Shown here: piece after piece, positions 1 through 8,279 of the stretch
How positions within the stretch are numbered: the stretch's first letter is position 1
Layout: every line of letters starts with the position of its first letter
Origin: Thermoanaerobaculales bacterium
Lineage (GTDB): Bacteria; Acidobacteriota; Thermoanaerobaculia; Thermoanaerobaculales; Sulfomarinibacteraceae
NCBI GenBank assembly: GCA_029287235.1
Contig: JARFRM010000084.1
Span: forward strand, 1-46,921
DNA: 46,921 bases
Direction of reading: 5' to 3'
Translations under genes and position numbers: made by a program
The notes under the pieces: model-generated
Told to the model about the DNA's origin: nothing
What the model saw: only the letters and a program-made list of their open reading frames with translations
Database searches by the model: none

Positions 1-40
1 GGGAGAGGGAGAGGGAGAAGGAGAGGCTACACTCTCACGC

Positions 41-2704
41 ATGACAGAACGAAAGAAGCTCTACCTCATCGACGGACCGAACATCGCGTTCCGGGCGTTC
101 TTCGCCATCGGCGGGATGACCAACTCGGCGGGGCTGCCGACCAACGCCCTCTTCGGCTTCACCAACATGCTGCTCAAGCTCATCCGCGACGAGCGCCCCG
201 ACTACCTGGCGATCACCTGGGATCCCAAGGGCGGATCCTTCCGCGAGCGCGACTTCCCCGACTACAAGGGCACCCGCCCCGACATGCCCGACGCCCTGCG
301 CGCGCAGATGCCGCACTTTTCCAGGGTGGCGGAGGCCTTCGACATCCCCTATCTTTGCGTCGACGACTTCGAGGCGGACGACGTGATGGGCACCCTGGCC
401 CGCCGCCACGAAGGTGAGCTCGACGTGGTGCTGGTGACCTCCGACAAGGACCTCATGCAGCTCGTCACCGACAACGTCACCCTCTTGGACACCATGAAGG
501 ACCGCAGGATCTCGTACCCCGAGGTCGAGGAGAAGTTCGGTTGCCCGCCAGAGCTCGTCCCCGACGCGCTCGGGATCTGGGGCGACTCGTCGGACAACAT
601 CCCCGGGGTCAAAGGCATCGGTGAGAAGGGTGTCAAGGCGCTGCTGGCGAAATGGAAGGGACTCGACGAGATCTACGCCAACATCGACGAGATCACACCC
701 CCCGGCGCCAAGGCCAAGCTCGAACGCGACCGCAAGCAGGCGTTTCTCTCCCGCGAGCTCGCCACCATCCGCGACGACGCCCCGGTCGATGTCGAGCTCG
801 ATCAGCTCACCCTCAACTGGCCGCCCGACGGGGATCGCGCCCGCGATCTCTTCACCGAGCTCGAGTTCAGAGGTCTGCTGCGCGAGTTCGGCGGCGAGAT
901 GACCTCGATCGACCGCAGCAAGTACCGGCTCGTCACCGATGATCCCACGCTGGCGGAGCTGGTCGCCGCGCTGAAAGCGGCGCCGCGCTTCGCCCTCGAC
1001 ACCGAGACCACCTCCCTCGATTCCATGCGTGCGGATCTGGTGGGGCTCTCGTTCTGCGCCGACGACGAGGTGGCGTGGTACGTCCCGGTGGCCCACGCCG
1101 TGCTCGAGCCCCAGCTCGACTGGGAGACGGTTCGACCGGCGCTGTTCCCAATTCTCACCGACCCCGGGAAGGGCAAGACCGGACAGAACCTCAAGTACGA
1201 CCTCGAGGTCCTCGCCAGGCACGGGGTGGAGATCGCCGGGATCGACGGCGACACTCTCCTCGCCGACTACCTGCTCAACCCGGACCGCAGGTCGCACAAG
1301 CTCGACGACCTGGCTCTGGTCTGGCTCAACCACAAGATGATCTCCTTCGCCGACGCCGTGCCCAAGGGCGGGACCTTCGACCAGGTCCCCCTGGAGAGCG
1401 CCCGCGACTACGCGGCCGAGGACGCCCACGTCGCCTGGCTGCTCGACAACAAGCTCCACCCACGCCTCGAAGAGGAGAGTCTCGACGAACTCTACCGCAG
1501 CCTGGAGCTTCCCCTGATGCCGGTTCTGGCGACCATGGAGATGAACGGGATCGCGGTCGATCGGGAGCTGCTCGCAGGGCTCTCGATCGAGCTCGGCTAC
1601 GGGATCGCAGAGGCCGAGCGGCGGTGCTACGAGGCGGCCGGCCGGGAGTTCAAGATCGGCTCGGTCAAACAGCTGCGGGAGGTCCTCTTCGACGAGCTCG
1701 GACTCCCGGTGATCAAACGCACCAAGACCGGCCCCTCGACCAACGAGCAGGTGCTCACCGAGCTCTCCATCCAACACCCTCTTCCGACAGCCATCCTCGA
1801 CTACCGGTCGCTGGTCAAGCTCAAGAACACCTACGTCGACCCCCTGCCGGAGCTGATTCACCCGGAGACCGGCAGGATCCACACGTCGTACTCACAAACG
1901 ACTGCGGCGACGGGGAGGTTGTCGTCCAACAATCCCAACCTGCAGAACATCCCGGTGCGCACCCCCGAGGGTCGCCGTATCCGCCAGGCATTCGTGGCCC
2001 CCCCGGGACGGGTGCTCGTCGCCGCCGATTACTCCCAGGTCGAGCTACGGATCCTCGCCCACCTCTGCGGTGGCGCCGGCGGTTTCGCTGACGCATTCGC
2101 CGCCGGCGCCGATGTTCACTCAGAGACCGCCGCCGGGCTCTTCGACGTGGCACCGGACCAAATCGACCGGCAGCAACGGACCATCGCCAAGGCCGTCAAC
2201 TTCGGCATCGTCTACGGTCAGAGCGCCTTCGGTCTGTCGCAGCAGCTCCGGATCGCGCGGGGCGAGGCCCAGACCTACATCAAACGGTTCAAGAAGCGAT
2301 TTCCCGAGATCGAGGACTACAAGAGAAGGACCCTCGAGGAGGCGACGAAGAACGGCTTCGTCACGACGCTTCTCGGACGCCGCCGCCCGGTGCCGGATCT
2401 GAACTCCGGGAACTTCAATGCCCGCGCCGCCGCCGAGCGGGTCGCCATCAACACCCCGGTCCAGGGCTCGGCCGCCGATCTCATCAAGAAGGCCATGCTC
2501 GCCGTGGATGCCCGGCTTCGCGCAGAGTTCCCCGGCCAGCTCATGCTGCTCCAGGTCCACGACGAGCTCCTGTTCGAGGTCGACGAGGACCGGGCAGATG
2601 CCGTCGGCGAGATGGTTCGCGACGAGATGATTGGCGCCATCGAACTCTCAGTACCGCTGGTCGTCGATCTGGGCATCGGCAGGAACTGGGATGAGGCGCA
2701 CTGA
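41..2704 (+). CDS. polA: DNA polymerase I
   Basis: 887 aa, full length for bacterial Pol I, acting in Okazaki-fragment processing and repair synthesis. Residues 1-290 form the 5'-nuclease domain (LYLIDGPNIAFRAF start, DDFEADD, VTSDKDLMQLV, GDSSDNIPGVKGIGEK). Residues 305-490 form the 3'-5' exonuclease domain, and its acidic residues look intact: D320 and E322 in DTETTS, the Asp of NLKYDLEVL, and the Asp of YAAED. Proofreading is therefore probably active, unlike in many Gram-positive Pol I enzymes. The polymerase domain has motif A DYSQVELRIL, motif B around KAVNFGIVYGQS and motif C VHDELLFEV. The ATG at 41 gives the canonical N-terminus. Upstream only a purine-rich GGGAGA tract is visible, lying rather far from the start to serve as a normal Shine-Dalgarno. 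Convergent with the Nudix gene. Confidence 0.97.
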   Translation: MTERKKLYLIDGPNIAFRAFFAIGGMTNSAGLPTNALFGFTNMLLKLIRDERPDYLAITWDPKGGSFRERDFPDYKGTRPDMPDALRAQMPHFSRVAEAFDIPYLCVDDFEADDVMGTLARRHEGELDVVLVTSDKDLMQLVTDNVTLLDTMKDRRISYPEVEEKFGCPPELVPDALGIWGDSSDNIPGVKGIGEKGVKALLAKWKGLDEIYANIDEITPPGAKAKLERDRKQAFLSRELATIRDDAPVDVELDQLTLNWPPDGDRARDLFTELEFRGLLREFGGEMTSIDRSKYRLVTDDPTLAELVAALKAAPRFALDTETTSLDSMRADLVGLSFCADDEVAWYVPVAHAVLEPQLDWETVRPALFPILTDPGKGKTGQNLKYDLEVLARHGVEIAGIDGDTLLADYLLNPDRRSHKLDDLALVWLNHKMISFADAVPKGGTFDQVPLESARDYAAEDAHVAWLLDNKLHPRLEEESLDELYRSLELPLMPVLATMEMNGIAVDRELLAGLSIELGYGIAEAERRCYEAAGREFKIGSVKQLREVLFDELGLPVIKRTKTGPSTNEQVLTELSIQHPLPTAILDYRSLVKLKNTYVDPLPELIHPETGRIHTSYSQTTAATGRLSSNNPNLQNIPVRTPEGRRIRQAFVAPPGRVLVAADYSQVELRILAHLCGGAGGFADAFAAGADVHSETAAGLFDVAPDQIDRQQRTIAKAVNFGIVYGQSAFGLSQQLRIARGEAQTYIKRFKKRFPEIEDYKRRTLEEATKNGFVTTLLGRRRPVPDLNSGNFNARAAAERVAINTPVQGSAADLIKKAMLAVDARLRAEFPGQLMLLQVHDELLFEVDEDRADAVGEMVRDEMIGAIELSVPLVVDLGIGRNWDEAH

Positions 2705-2712
2705 AGGAAGTC

Positions 2713-2862
2713 GACAGTTGACAGTTCACAGTTGACAGTACATCTCAGGCGAGCCAGAGCTGGGCATTCTGTGGTCCCCATACGAGTGGTCAGGTGCCGG
2801 ATGGCCACATGGTCGAATTCTGCAAGCGGCTGGGCTGTCAACTGTCAACTGTCAACTGTCAA
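2713..2862. repeat. inverted arrays of a 7-bp repeat between convergent genes
   Basis: Four heptamers (GACAGTT, GACAGTT, CACAGTT, GACAGTA) run from 2713 to 2740. Four exact copies of CTGTCAA, the reverse-complement register, run from 2835 to 2862. The arrays can pair as a stem of about 28 bp around a 94-nt loop. They begin 8 bp after the polA stop, and the right array supplies the stop codon of the convergent Nudix gene. Position suggests a bidirectional transcript end or a small insertion; function is unknown. Confidence 0.85.
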
Positions 2863-3497
2863 CCGCCGATTTTCTCCCGCGGGTCCATCCACCTTCCCCC
2901 GCCCTCTCCTCCTTCGAGGAGCGTGACGAGCTCGTCGACCATCCCGAATGTGAGACCCCAGATGACATGGTCGTGGTAGCGGTAGCACGGGAGATTGACC
3001 GAAACCTCGCCATGTCGCCAGGGAATGGTCGAACGATTCGATCGATCAAGGAGAAAGTCGAGGGGCACCCAGACCACATCGGCGACCTCGTGATTGGGAT
3101 CGAGGGCAGGACGAATTTCAATGGCAAAGACGAAGGGCTCGACGACCAGCGACATGGGTCGGCCCCGACCGACCGCCGGTACATCGGAAAGGCGACCGAG
3201 GATGGTTCCGCAGCTTCTCAGATCGAGGCCCACCTCCTCTCGAGTCTCACGAACCGCCGCCGACAGGGAGTCCCTGTCCCTCTCCTCCACCCTCCCGCCG
3301 GGAAAGGCCATGTGGCCGGACCAGGGATCGTTCGGGTCCTCGGCGCGATGAATGAAGAGCACTTCGACGCACTCCACGGCCTCGCGAAGCACCGCCGCCA
3401 CGGCGGCCACCTTGATCTTCTCAGCCCGATCGAGGAGGCGAGGTTCGTGGTTCCGCAGAACCCGCGAGATATCAGATACGGCGAGCACGGGAGTCAT
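2859..3497 (-). CDS. Nudix hydrolase, CoA pyrophosphatase-like
   Basis: 212 aa. The Nudix box runs GGRVEERDRD then AVRETREEVGL at about residues 67-91. The extra residue between the two halves and the Asp in the first half resemble the CoA pyrophosphatase (NudL/YeaB) group, as does SGHMAFPGGR just before it. Such enzymes cleave CoA or other nucleoside-diphosphate-linked compounds; the substrate here is an inference. It starts 14 bp beyond the end of the MBL hydrolase on the same strand, so the two are likely co-transcribed. The start has no clear Shine-Dalgarno. The stop codon lies inside the CTGTCAA array, so the C-terminus may have been reshaped by the repeat. Confidence 0.88.
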   Translation of the reverse strand: MTPVLAVSDISRVLRNHEPRLLDRAEKIKVAAVAAVLREAVECVEVLFIHRAEDPNDPWSGHMAFPGGRVEERDRDSLSAAVRETREEVGLDLRSCGTILGRLSDVPAVGRGRPMSLVVEPFVFAIEIRPALDPNHEVADVVWVPLDFLLDRSNRSTIPWRHGEVSVNLPCYRYHDHVIWGLTFGMVDELVTLLEGGEGGGRWMDPREKIGG

Positions 3498-3511
3498 TGT
3501 CGCAGAACCGT

Positions 3512-4384
3512 TCAGCCTCGGCCCGGCTCGTGCAGCACGGCCGCGCGGATGAAGTTGAGACGAGAGAACTCCCCCTGGGTGAGGAGCTCGATGTTCCGGT
3601 CACGACGGTTTCCACCTCGAAAGACCTCACGGACGATGTCGCGATCCTTCATCCCCGTTTGGTGAAGCTCCACGACCCGGGCCGCCGTCGCCTCCACCCG
3701 ATCGGCCTTGGTGCAGAGCCTCGGTGCGGGGTCCTCGATGGCGAGGCCGTGCCCGGTCAGCATCAAACGCGGTTCGACCGCCGCGACCCGGCGCAGCGAA
3801 TCGACGAGATCGTACGGGTTCTCCTGGATCAACACCGCCGACGCACCCGGGGAGATGAAGAGATCGCCGGTGAAGACCGTTCCGGTGGCCTCCTCCCACA
3901 GAGCCACATGGGTGATGGAGTGGCCCGGAGCCGGCAGGGCGCGGAGCGACCGATGCCGACCGACCACCTCGTCCGGCATCTCTTCCGCGTCGAACCGACC
4001 CGGCTCCCCCCAGAACCATGCTCTGTAGGGCTTGAGCCGCCGAACCCCTTCGCCCCACCGCAGACCATGGTTGCGGATGAAGACCCGGCAGCCGTGGATG
4101 GCGGCGAGAGGCCCACAGTTACCGGTGTGATCCTCGTGGTTGTGGGTGCAGCAGATGGCTTCGATTCGCCAACCTTCCAGGGCGCTCAGAACCTGCTGCC
4201 GAACATGGGCGAAGCCGGTGTCCACCAGAAGATCCCCAACCAGGTAAGCCGAAACCTCGAAACCCAGCATCCGCGCCCAGCGGCTTGTGACGCGAATCCG
4301 GGTGATGCCCTCACCGACCTCGTCGGTCCAGACTCGGGCGCCCTGGATCGATTGCCAGACTTGACGTAAACGGGTTTGCCGCAC
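3512..4384 (-). CDS. MBL-fold metallo-hydrolase
   Basis: 290 aa metallo-beta-lactamase-fold protein. It has the metal motif THNHEDHTGN (HxHxDH), a later APGHSITHVAL His, the FTGDLF Asp and the LTGHG His, the full set of ligands for a binuclear hydrolase. A C-terminal helical region (about 225-290) resembles the DNA-binding-like tail found in LACTB2-type or hydroxyacylglutathione-hydrolase-like members. The substrate cannot be read from sequence; thioester or phosphodiester hydrolysis are both possible. The start is GTG at 4384 with only a weak AAGG upstream. A later ATG would remove the first beta strand, so GTG is preferred. Probably first gene of a two-gene unit with the Nudix hydrolase. 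Confidence 0.88.
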   Translation of the reverse strand: MRQTRLRQVWQSIQGARVWTDEVGEGITRIRVTSRWARMLGFEVSAYLVGDLLVDTGFAHVRQQVLSALEGWRIEAICCTHNHEDHTGNCGPLAAIHGCRVFIRNHGLRWGEGVRRLKPYRAWFWGEPGRFDAEEMPDEVVGRHRSLRALPAPGHSITHVALWEEATGTVFTGDLFISPGASAVLIQENPYDLVDSLRRVAAVEPRLMLTGHGLAIEDPAPRLCTKADRVEATAARVVELHQTGMKDRDIVREVFRGGNRRDRNIELLTQGEFSRLNFIRAAVLHEPGRG

Positions 4385-4545
4385 CTTGACATTCTACGTC
4401 ATCCCGCGGCGTCCGTCTTTTCCGCAATCCTCACACAGGAAGCTCCGATGGACCCCGCATCGACAAGACCACCTTCGCTCCGCGGTACAATCTACGGAGC
4501 TTCTGATTCGACCGACCAGGAAACAACGTCGCGACAAGGTGCAAT

Positions 4546-5019
4546 ATGAACATCGTCAAACCACACCGCGTGACCCGGCGCTACACCCAACAGCTCAACG
4601 CCCCGCCCGATCAGGTGTTCCCGCTACTCTGTCCGGTTCGTGAGTCCGAGTGGGTCAACGGCTGGCATCCACGACTGGTGGCCACCGAATCCGGGCTCGC
4701 CGAGCTCGACTGCGTCTTCGTCACACCCTCCGGCCCTCAGGAAGCGATCTGGGTGATCACCCGATATGAGCCGGCAACCCACCTTATCGAGATCGTCAAG
4801 GTCATCCCCGGGATTGTCGTCGGCAAAATCGTGATTCAGTTGGCGGTCGCGCCGGGCGGTTCCAAGGCCGAGATCTCCTACGGTTTCACTGCTCTCGGGC
4901 CCGACGGCGACCGGGTGGTGAACGAGTTCACCCAGGACCATTTCGACGAGTTCATGCTCACCTGGGAAACCGAGTTGAACCACTTTCTCGCCACGGGTGA
5001 AAGACTGAACGAATTCTGA
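4546..5019 (+). CDS. SRPBCC (START/Bet v1-like) family protein
   Basis: 157 aa. The N-terminal strand YTQQLNAPPDQVFPLL, the following CPVRESEWVNGW and the C-terminal amphipathic helix DHFDEFMLTWETELNHFL fit the helix-grip fold of SRPBCC proteins, which bind hydrophobic ligands in a central cavity. No signal peptide, so cytosolic. The ATG at 4546 is preceded by AAGG about 7 nt upstream. It is followed after 42 bp by the TauE-like gene on the same strand. Ligand and role are unknown. Confidence 0.8.
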   Translation: MNIVKPHRVTRRYTQQLNAPPDQVFPLLCPVRESEWVNGWHPRLVATESGLAELDCVFVTPSGPQEAIWVITRYEPATHLIEIVKVIPGIVVGKIVIQLAVAPGGSKAEISYGFTALGPDGDRVVNEFTQDHFDEFMLTWETELNHFLATGERLNEF

Positions 5020-5061
5020 CCCGACCCGAGAGATTCGACCCCCGAAGCAAAGGAGACAAGC

Positions 5062-5421
5062 TTGACTCCCAATGTGTTCGTTCTTGCTCTGATCGGCATC
5101 GCCGTCGGCATCGGCGCCGCCTTCACCGGCCTCGGCGGAGGTTTCCTCGTGGTGCCCCTCCTGCTCTTTCTCGGATATCCGGCGCAGAAGGCGGTGGGCA
5201 CCTCCTTCGTGACCATCCTCGTCGTCGCATTGTCGGCCCTCTTCGCCCACAACAAGCTCGCCAACGTCGATCTCAAGGTGGGTCTCCTGCTCGGGCTCGG
5301 GGGTATCATCGGCGCACAGGTCGGAGCGCGGCTGGTCGAACACGTGTCGACGGGTCAGTTCCGGAAGATCTTCGCCGTCGTCCTGGTTGGGTTGGCGGCC
5401 TTTCTGTTCTTCAAGAAATGA
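5062..5421 (+). CDS. TauE/SafE (TSUP) family membrane protein, half-length
   Basis: 119 aa with about four hydrophobic helices and the TSUP signature at the start (GIGAAFTGLGGGFLVVPLL, then AVGTSFVTILVVALSAL). TSUP transporters usually have two such repeats in about 250 aa and move sulfite, sulfonates or other organosulfur anions. Here only one repeat is present and the protein ends cleanly at FLFFKK. The start is TTG at 5062, chosen because AGGAG lies at 5051-5055 with ideal spacing and the next ATG would cut the first helix. It would have to work as a dimer. The substrate is not predictable. Confidence 0.85.
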   Translation: MTPNVFVLALIGIAVGIGAAFTGLGGGFLVVPLLLFLGYPAQKAVGTSFVTILVVALSALFAHNKLANVDLKVGLLLGLGGIIGAQVGARLVEHVSTGQFRKIFAVVLVGLAAFLFFKK

Positions 5422-5423
5422 CC

Positions 5424-5804
5424 TCAGGTCTCGTAGAGGGCTGCGACCGCTCCAGCCGGGTCCTTGACGACGCAGAAACGCCCTTCGCCGAGGGTTCGCG
5501 GTTCGACCACCACCACGCCGCCGAGGTCGGAACAGCGCGCGATGCTCGCATCGAGATCGGCCACCGTGAAATAGGGCATCCACGCAGGCGGCATGTCGTC
5601 ATTGATACCTCGGGCGTGGCAGACGCCGGTGATGGTCGTTCCACTCTCGGGTGTGTTCATGGAGAAGTCGGAGTAACCCCCCATATCGACCTCCTCGGCC
5701 GTCCACCCCACCACCGCACAGTAGAAGTCCCGCACCGATTCCGCGTTCTCGACCGTCAGATCGATCCACACCATCGAACCGGCCTCGGGTTTTTTGTTGC
5801 TCAT
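5424..5804 (-). CDS. VOC family (glyoxalase/bleomycin resistance-like) protein
   Basis: 126 aa from the ATG at 5804, which has a GGGGG stretch just upstream; an in-frame start further out would add 21 non-homologous residues. The protein has the two beta-alpha-beta-beta-beta modules of the vicinal oxygen chelate fold: MVWIDLTVENAESVRDFYCAVVGW near the N-terminus and PYFTVADLDASIARCSDLGG in the second half, ending in VVKDPAGAVAALYE. This is the group often called glyoxalase-like or CFP-30-like proteins. The reaction is unknown. Convergent with the TauE-like gene, with 2 bp between stops. Confidence 0.85.
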   Translation of the reverse strand: MSNKKPEAGSMVWIDLTVENAESVRDFYCAVVGWTAEEVDMGGYSDFSMNTPESGTTITGVCHARGINDDMPPAWMPYFTVADLDASIARCSDLGGVVVVEPRTLGEGRFCVVKDPAGAVAALYET

Positions 5805-6143
5805 CGCGCCCCCTTTATCTTCGGTAGTGGAGACCATCCGATGGCAAGGCATATTCCGACCGATCATCGAATCCTCGGTCGGTGGCGTCGGTTGTTCGGC
5901 TTCGGGCGATGCACGTTATGGCGAATCTCGTCGCCGCCGTGGAGGCCATGGTGGTTCTTCGATCAACCGAGGCGCTTCCGATCTGAGCCCCGGCGCGGAA
6001 AGCCGAAAATCAGCGCCCTTGCCGACCGGCACACCAAGTGAACCGCAAAGATCGCTATTCCTGGACAGAACCTCGGATTCTCGAGCGGATATCCCCAGAG
6101 CGCCTGATTGTCCTATGATCGTCTCAAGAAACGGAGGTCGATC
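5805..6143. other. intergenic region without a recognisable gene
   Basis: About 340 bp between the divergent VOC and membrane-protein genes. No plausible coding frame, tRNA or strong terminator was seen. A short CCGCAAAGATCGC word near 6042 resembles the CGCAAAGAN repeat found at 28198-28236. Confidence 0.5.
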
Positions 6144-6776
6144 ATGACTGAAGCCGCGCAACAGGCCGTGAGCATCCTTCGCGACGGATCCAACTTCAGC
6201 TGGTATGTCATTCCCCTCTTCGCCTTCGTCGTCTATGTCTATGCGGTGGAGGTCGAGCGCCGCAACTGGAATCTCGTCCTCGCCGGGCTTGCCTTCTGGG
6301 GGATGGACTGGTTCAACGAGATCTGGAACTCGATCTTCTTCCACTTCAACGGGACGGCGCCCATGTGGGGAGCGCCCGGCGACACCGCCTATCTCATCCT
6401 GATCGGCCTCAACATCGAGATCATGTTCATGTTCGCGGTCGCGGGCGTTGTCTTCTCCAAAATGCTGCCCGCCGATCCCAAGATGAAGATCCTGGGTATC
6501 CCGAATCGAATCTTCTTCGCCCTGAGCCTGTCCGTCTTCTGCGTCTTCATCGAGATCCTGCTCAACAAGGTCAACGCCCTGACCTGGGACTGGTCGTTCT
6601 GGGACGCCGGCTCGCCGTGGCTGATCATCGTCTTCGGCTACCTCCACTTCTTCCTCGTGTCCTACTGGGTCTTCGACATGAAGACCATGCGATCCAAGCT
6701 CGTCACCGTAGGAACCATCTGGACCGTCGATGCGGTGGCGATGTTGGTCTTCGGGCTCGGGCTGGGATGGCTGTAG
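6144..6776 (+). CDS. six-helix integral membrane protein of unknown function
   Basis: 210 aa from the ATG at 6144, chosen because GGAGG lies just upstream; an in-frame ATG at 6108 has no such site. Six hydrophobic segments are visible, beginning with WYVIPLFAFVVYVYAV, then the WNLVLAGLAFWGMDWFNEIW region, and ending with VDAVAMLVFGLGLGWL. It is unusually rich in Trp and Phe within the helices. Charged residues (E in FNEIW, E in IGLNIEIMF, E in FIEILL) lie inside predicted membrane segments and may form a polar site. I do not recognise the family. No clear link to neighbours. Confidence 0.8.
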   Translation: MTEAAQQAVSILRDGSNFSWYVIPLFAFVVYVYAVEVERRNWNLVLAGLAFWGMDWFNEIWNSIFFHFNGTAPMWGAPGDTAYLILIGLNIEIMFMFAVAGVVFSKMLPADPKMKILGIPNRIFFALSLSVFCVFIEILLNKVNALTWDWSFWDAGSPWLIIVFGYLHFFLVSYWVFDMKTMRSKLVTVGTIWTVDAVAMLVFGLGLGWL

Positions 6777-6908
6777 CCGATCTCCCTCCCAGTGGTTTCT
6801 GCTAATGTCAGAGCATGTCGAAATCAGGTTCCACCACGATGGGGGAAGAGCGCACCTTGAATCCGCCGACCATCGCCGCCCTCTGCCGCCCGGCCCTGAG
6901 ATGAGCCC

Positions 6909-7295
6909 GTGAAATCGACTGACCGAACCCTGCTTCTCATCGACGCCATCGCCAACCTCCTCCTCGGCGTTCTGCTGCTGTGCTTCCCCCTCGGGATCGA
7001 CGATCTGCTCGGTCTGCCGGCGGCCCGCACCGCGTTCTACCCGTCAATCCTCGGCGGGGTCATCCTCGGGATCGGGATCGCCCTACTGCTCGCCCGGGCC
7101 GGCCGGCCGGGCCTCGGTCTCGACGGCGCCATCGCCATCAACCTGGTCGGCGCCGGAGTGCTGGCGGTCTGGTTGGTCGTGCAACCGCCACGAGTCCCCG
7201 TCCGTGGGATGATCACGTTGTGGGCCGTGGCCCTGATCGTGCTGGCCATCGGCGCTGTCGAGCTCGTTCATCGTTCAGCGAGCGATCCCTCATAG
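6909..7295 (+). CDS. small four-helix membrane protein of unknown function
   Basis: 128 aa with four hydrophobic segments: LLLIDAIANLLLGVLLLCF, then ILGGVILGIGIALLLA, then AIAINLVGAGVLAVWLV, then ITLWAVALIVLAIGAVEL. The order resembles small DUF-type membrane proteins with alternating helices and an Arg/Gly loop (RAGRPGLGLDG). It starts at GTG with only a weak purine stretch upstream, so the start is uncertain. It lies 14 bp before the broken exonuclease remnant. Function unknown. Confidence 0.7.
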   Translation: MKSTDRTLLLIDAIANLLLGVLLLCFPLGIDDLLGLPAARTAFYPSILGGVILGIGIALLLARAGRPGLGLDGAIAINLVGAGVLAVWLVVQPPRVPVRGMITLWAVALIVLAIGAVELVHRSASDPS

Positions 7296-7309
7296 CCGGG
7301 AGGTGCTCA

Positions 7310-7793
7310 TGTTCAAGACCGTCCAGGACCGGGTGTGGGCCTTCGACCTCGAGTGGGTGCCCGATCCGCTGGCCGGCCGGTTGGTGAAGGGATCGACTAC
7401 TTCGCCCGCGGCAGTGAGTGGAACATCGACCTCAAGGAGATCCTCGGCGGCTATGGACTCGTCAACCCGAGCCTGCACGAGGTCGCGGTCCAATCCGGCA
7501 TTCCCGGCGAGATGGAGGTGGACGGGAACGCCGTCGCCCGGCTCTGGCTCGACGGCGAGCTCGAGAAGATCGTGCAGTACAACGAGTACGACGCCCTCAC
7601 CACTTATCTCGTGTGGCTTCGGGTCGCCCACTTCGCAGGCCATTTTTCGCAGGATGCCTATGCCGAAGAGCAGCAGCGCGTCGCAGATCTCATCCTTGCC
7701 GAGATCGAAGGCGAACGGCCCCACCTCAGAACATACCTCGACGAGTGGCAGCGACTACGAGAAATGGTCGCCACTCGAGAACAGGAGCTGTGA
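7310..7793 (+). pseudogene. PolB-like 3'-5' exonuclease remnant with internal deletion and frame change
   Basis: The first 26 codons (VWAFDLEWVPDPLAGRLV) match the N-terminus of the predicted PolB-like 3'-5' exonuclease family (PF10108 type), including the first catalytic D-x-E. At about 7385 the homology jumps to the C-terminal part in another frame: EGIDYFARGSEWN, PSLHEVAVQSGIPG, EYDALTTYLVWLR. Roughly 100-130 family residues, including the central exonuclease motif, are missing. The join is out of frame, so no single ORF spans both parts. The C-terminal part could still be read from a GTG at 7335 but would lack the active site. It ends just before ridA, whose Shine-Dalgarno lies in its last codons. 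A real deletion and an assembly artefact are both possible. Confidence 0.8.
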
Positions 7794-7795
7794 AG

Positions 7796-8185
7796 ATGAC
7801 TCGAGACATCATCGCCACCGACAAGGCCCCGGGCGCGGTCGGTCCCTACTCGCAAGCAATCCGAGGCGACCACCTGGTCTTCACCGCAGGACAGATCCCC
7901 CTCGACCCGGCCACCGGCATCCTCGTCGAAGGATCCATCGAGGACCAGACCCGCCGGGTGCTCGACAACGTCCGAGCCGTCCTCGAGGCGGCCGGCACGG
8001 GTCTTGGCAGCGTGGTCAAGATGACGGTCTTCATGACCGACCTCGGCGACTTCAAGCGGATGAACGCAATCTATGCCGGTTACTTCCCGGAAGCGCCCCC
8101 CGCGCGCTCCGCGGTCCAGGTCTCGGCCCTGCCCCTCGGCGCCGACATCGAGATGGAGGCGGTTGCGCTGATCGAGAGCCCGTAG
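7796..8185 (+). CDS. ridA: RidA family reactive intermediate deaminase
   Basis: 129 aa, normal RidA length. RidA enzymes hydrolyse reactive enamine/imine products of PLP dehydratases to keto acids and ammonia, protecting other PLP enzymes. The N-terminal APGAVGPYSQAI, the central VFTAGQIPLDPATG, the catalytic Arg in PPARSAVQV and the Glu in IEMEAVAL are all present, which supports true deaminase activity over a non-catalytic Rid relative. AGGAG lies just upstream of the ATG, inside the end of the broken exonuclease gene. Cytosolic. Confidence 0.93.
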   Translation: MTRDIIATDKAPGAVGPYSQAIRGDHLVFTAGQIPLDPATGILVEGSIEDQTRRVLDNVRAVLEAAGTGLGSVVKMTVFMTDLGDFKRMNAIYAGYFPEAPPARSAVQVSALPLGADIEMEAVALIESP

Positions 8186-8279
8186 ATCCGAAACAGACCA
8201 GGGCGGAGACCGAGAACGCCAAGGAGAACGCGAGAAACACAGCTCACCGGGGCGTGCTTGACATTGTGCCTGGACCCCT

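Noticed and set aside
35-1882. 615-codon minus-strand ORF opposite polA
   Set aside because: Antisense of polA with no recognisable motif; low-complexity residue usage typical of shadows in high-GC DNA. Similar shadows at 13381-14841, 21810-23258 and 32550-33956 were rejected for the same reason.
6108-6143. Upstream in-frame start of the six-helix membrane protein
   Set aside because: No Shine-Dalgarno, and it would add a charged segment; the ATG at 6144 has GGAGG.
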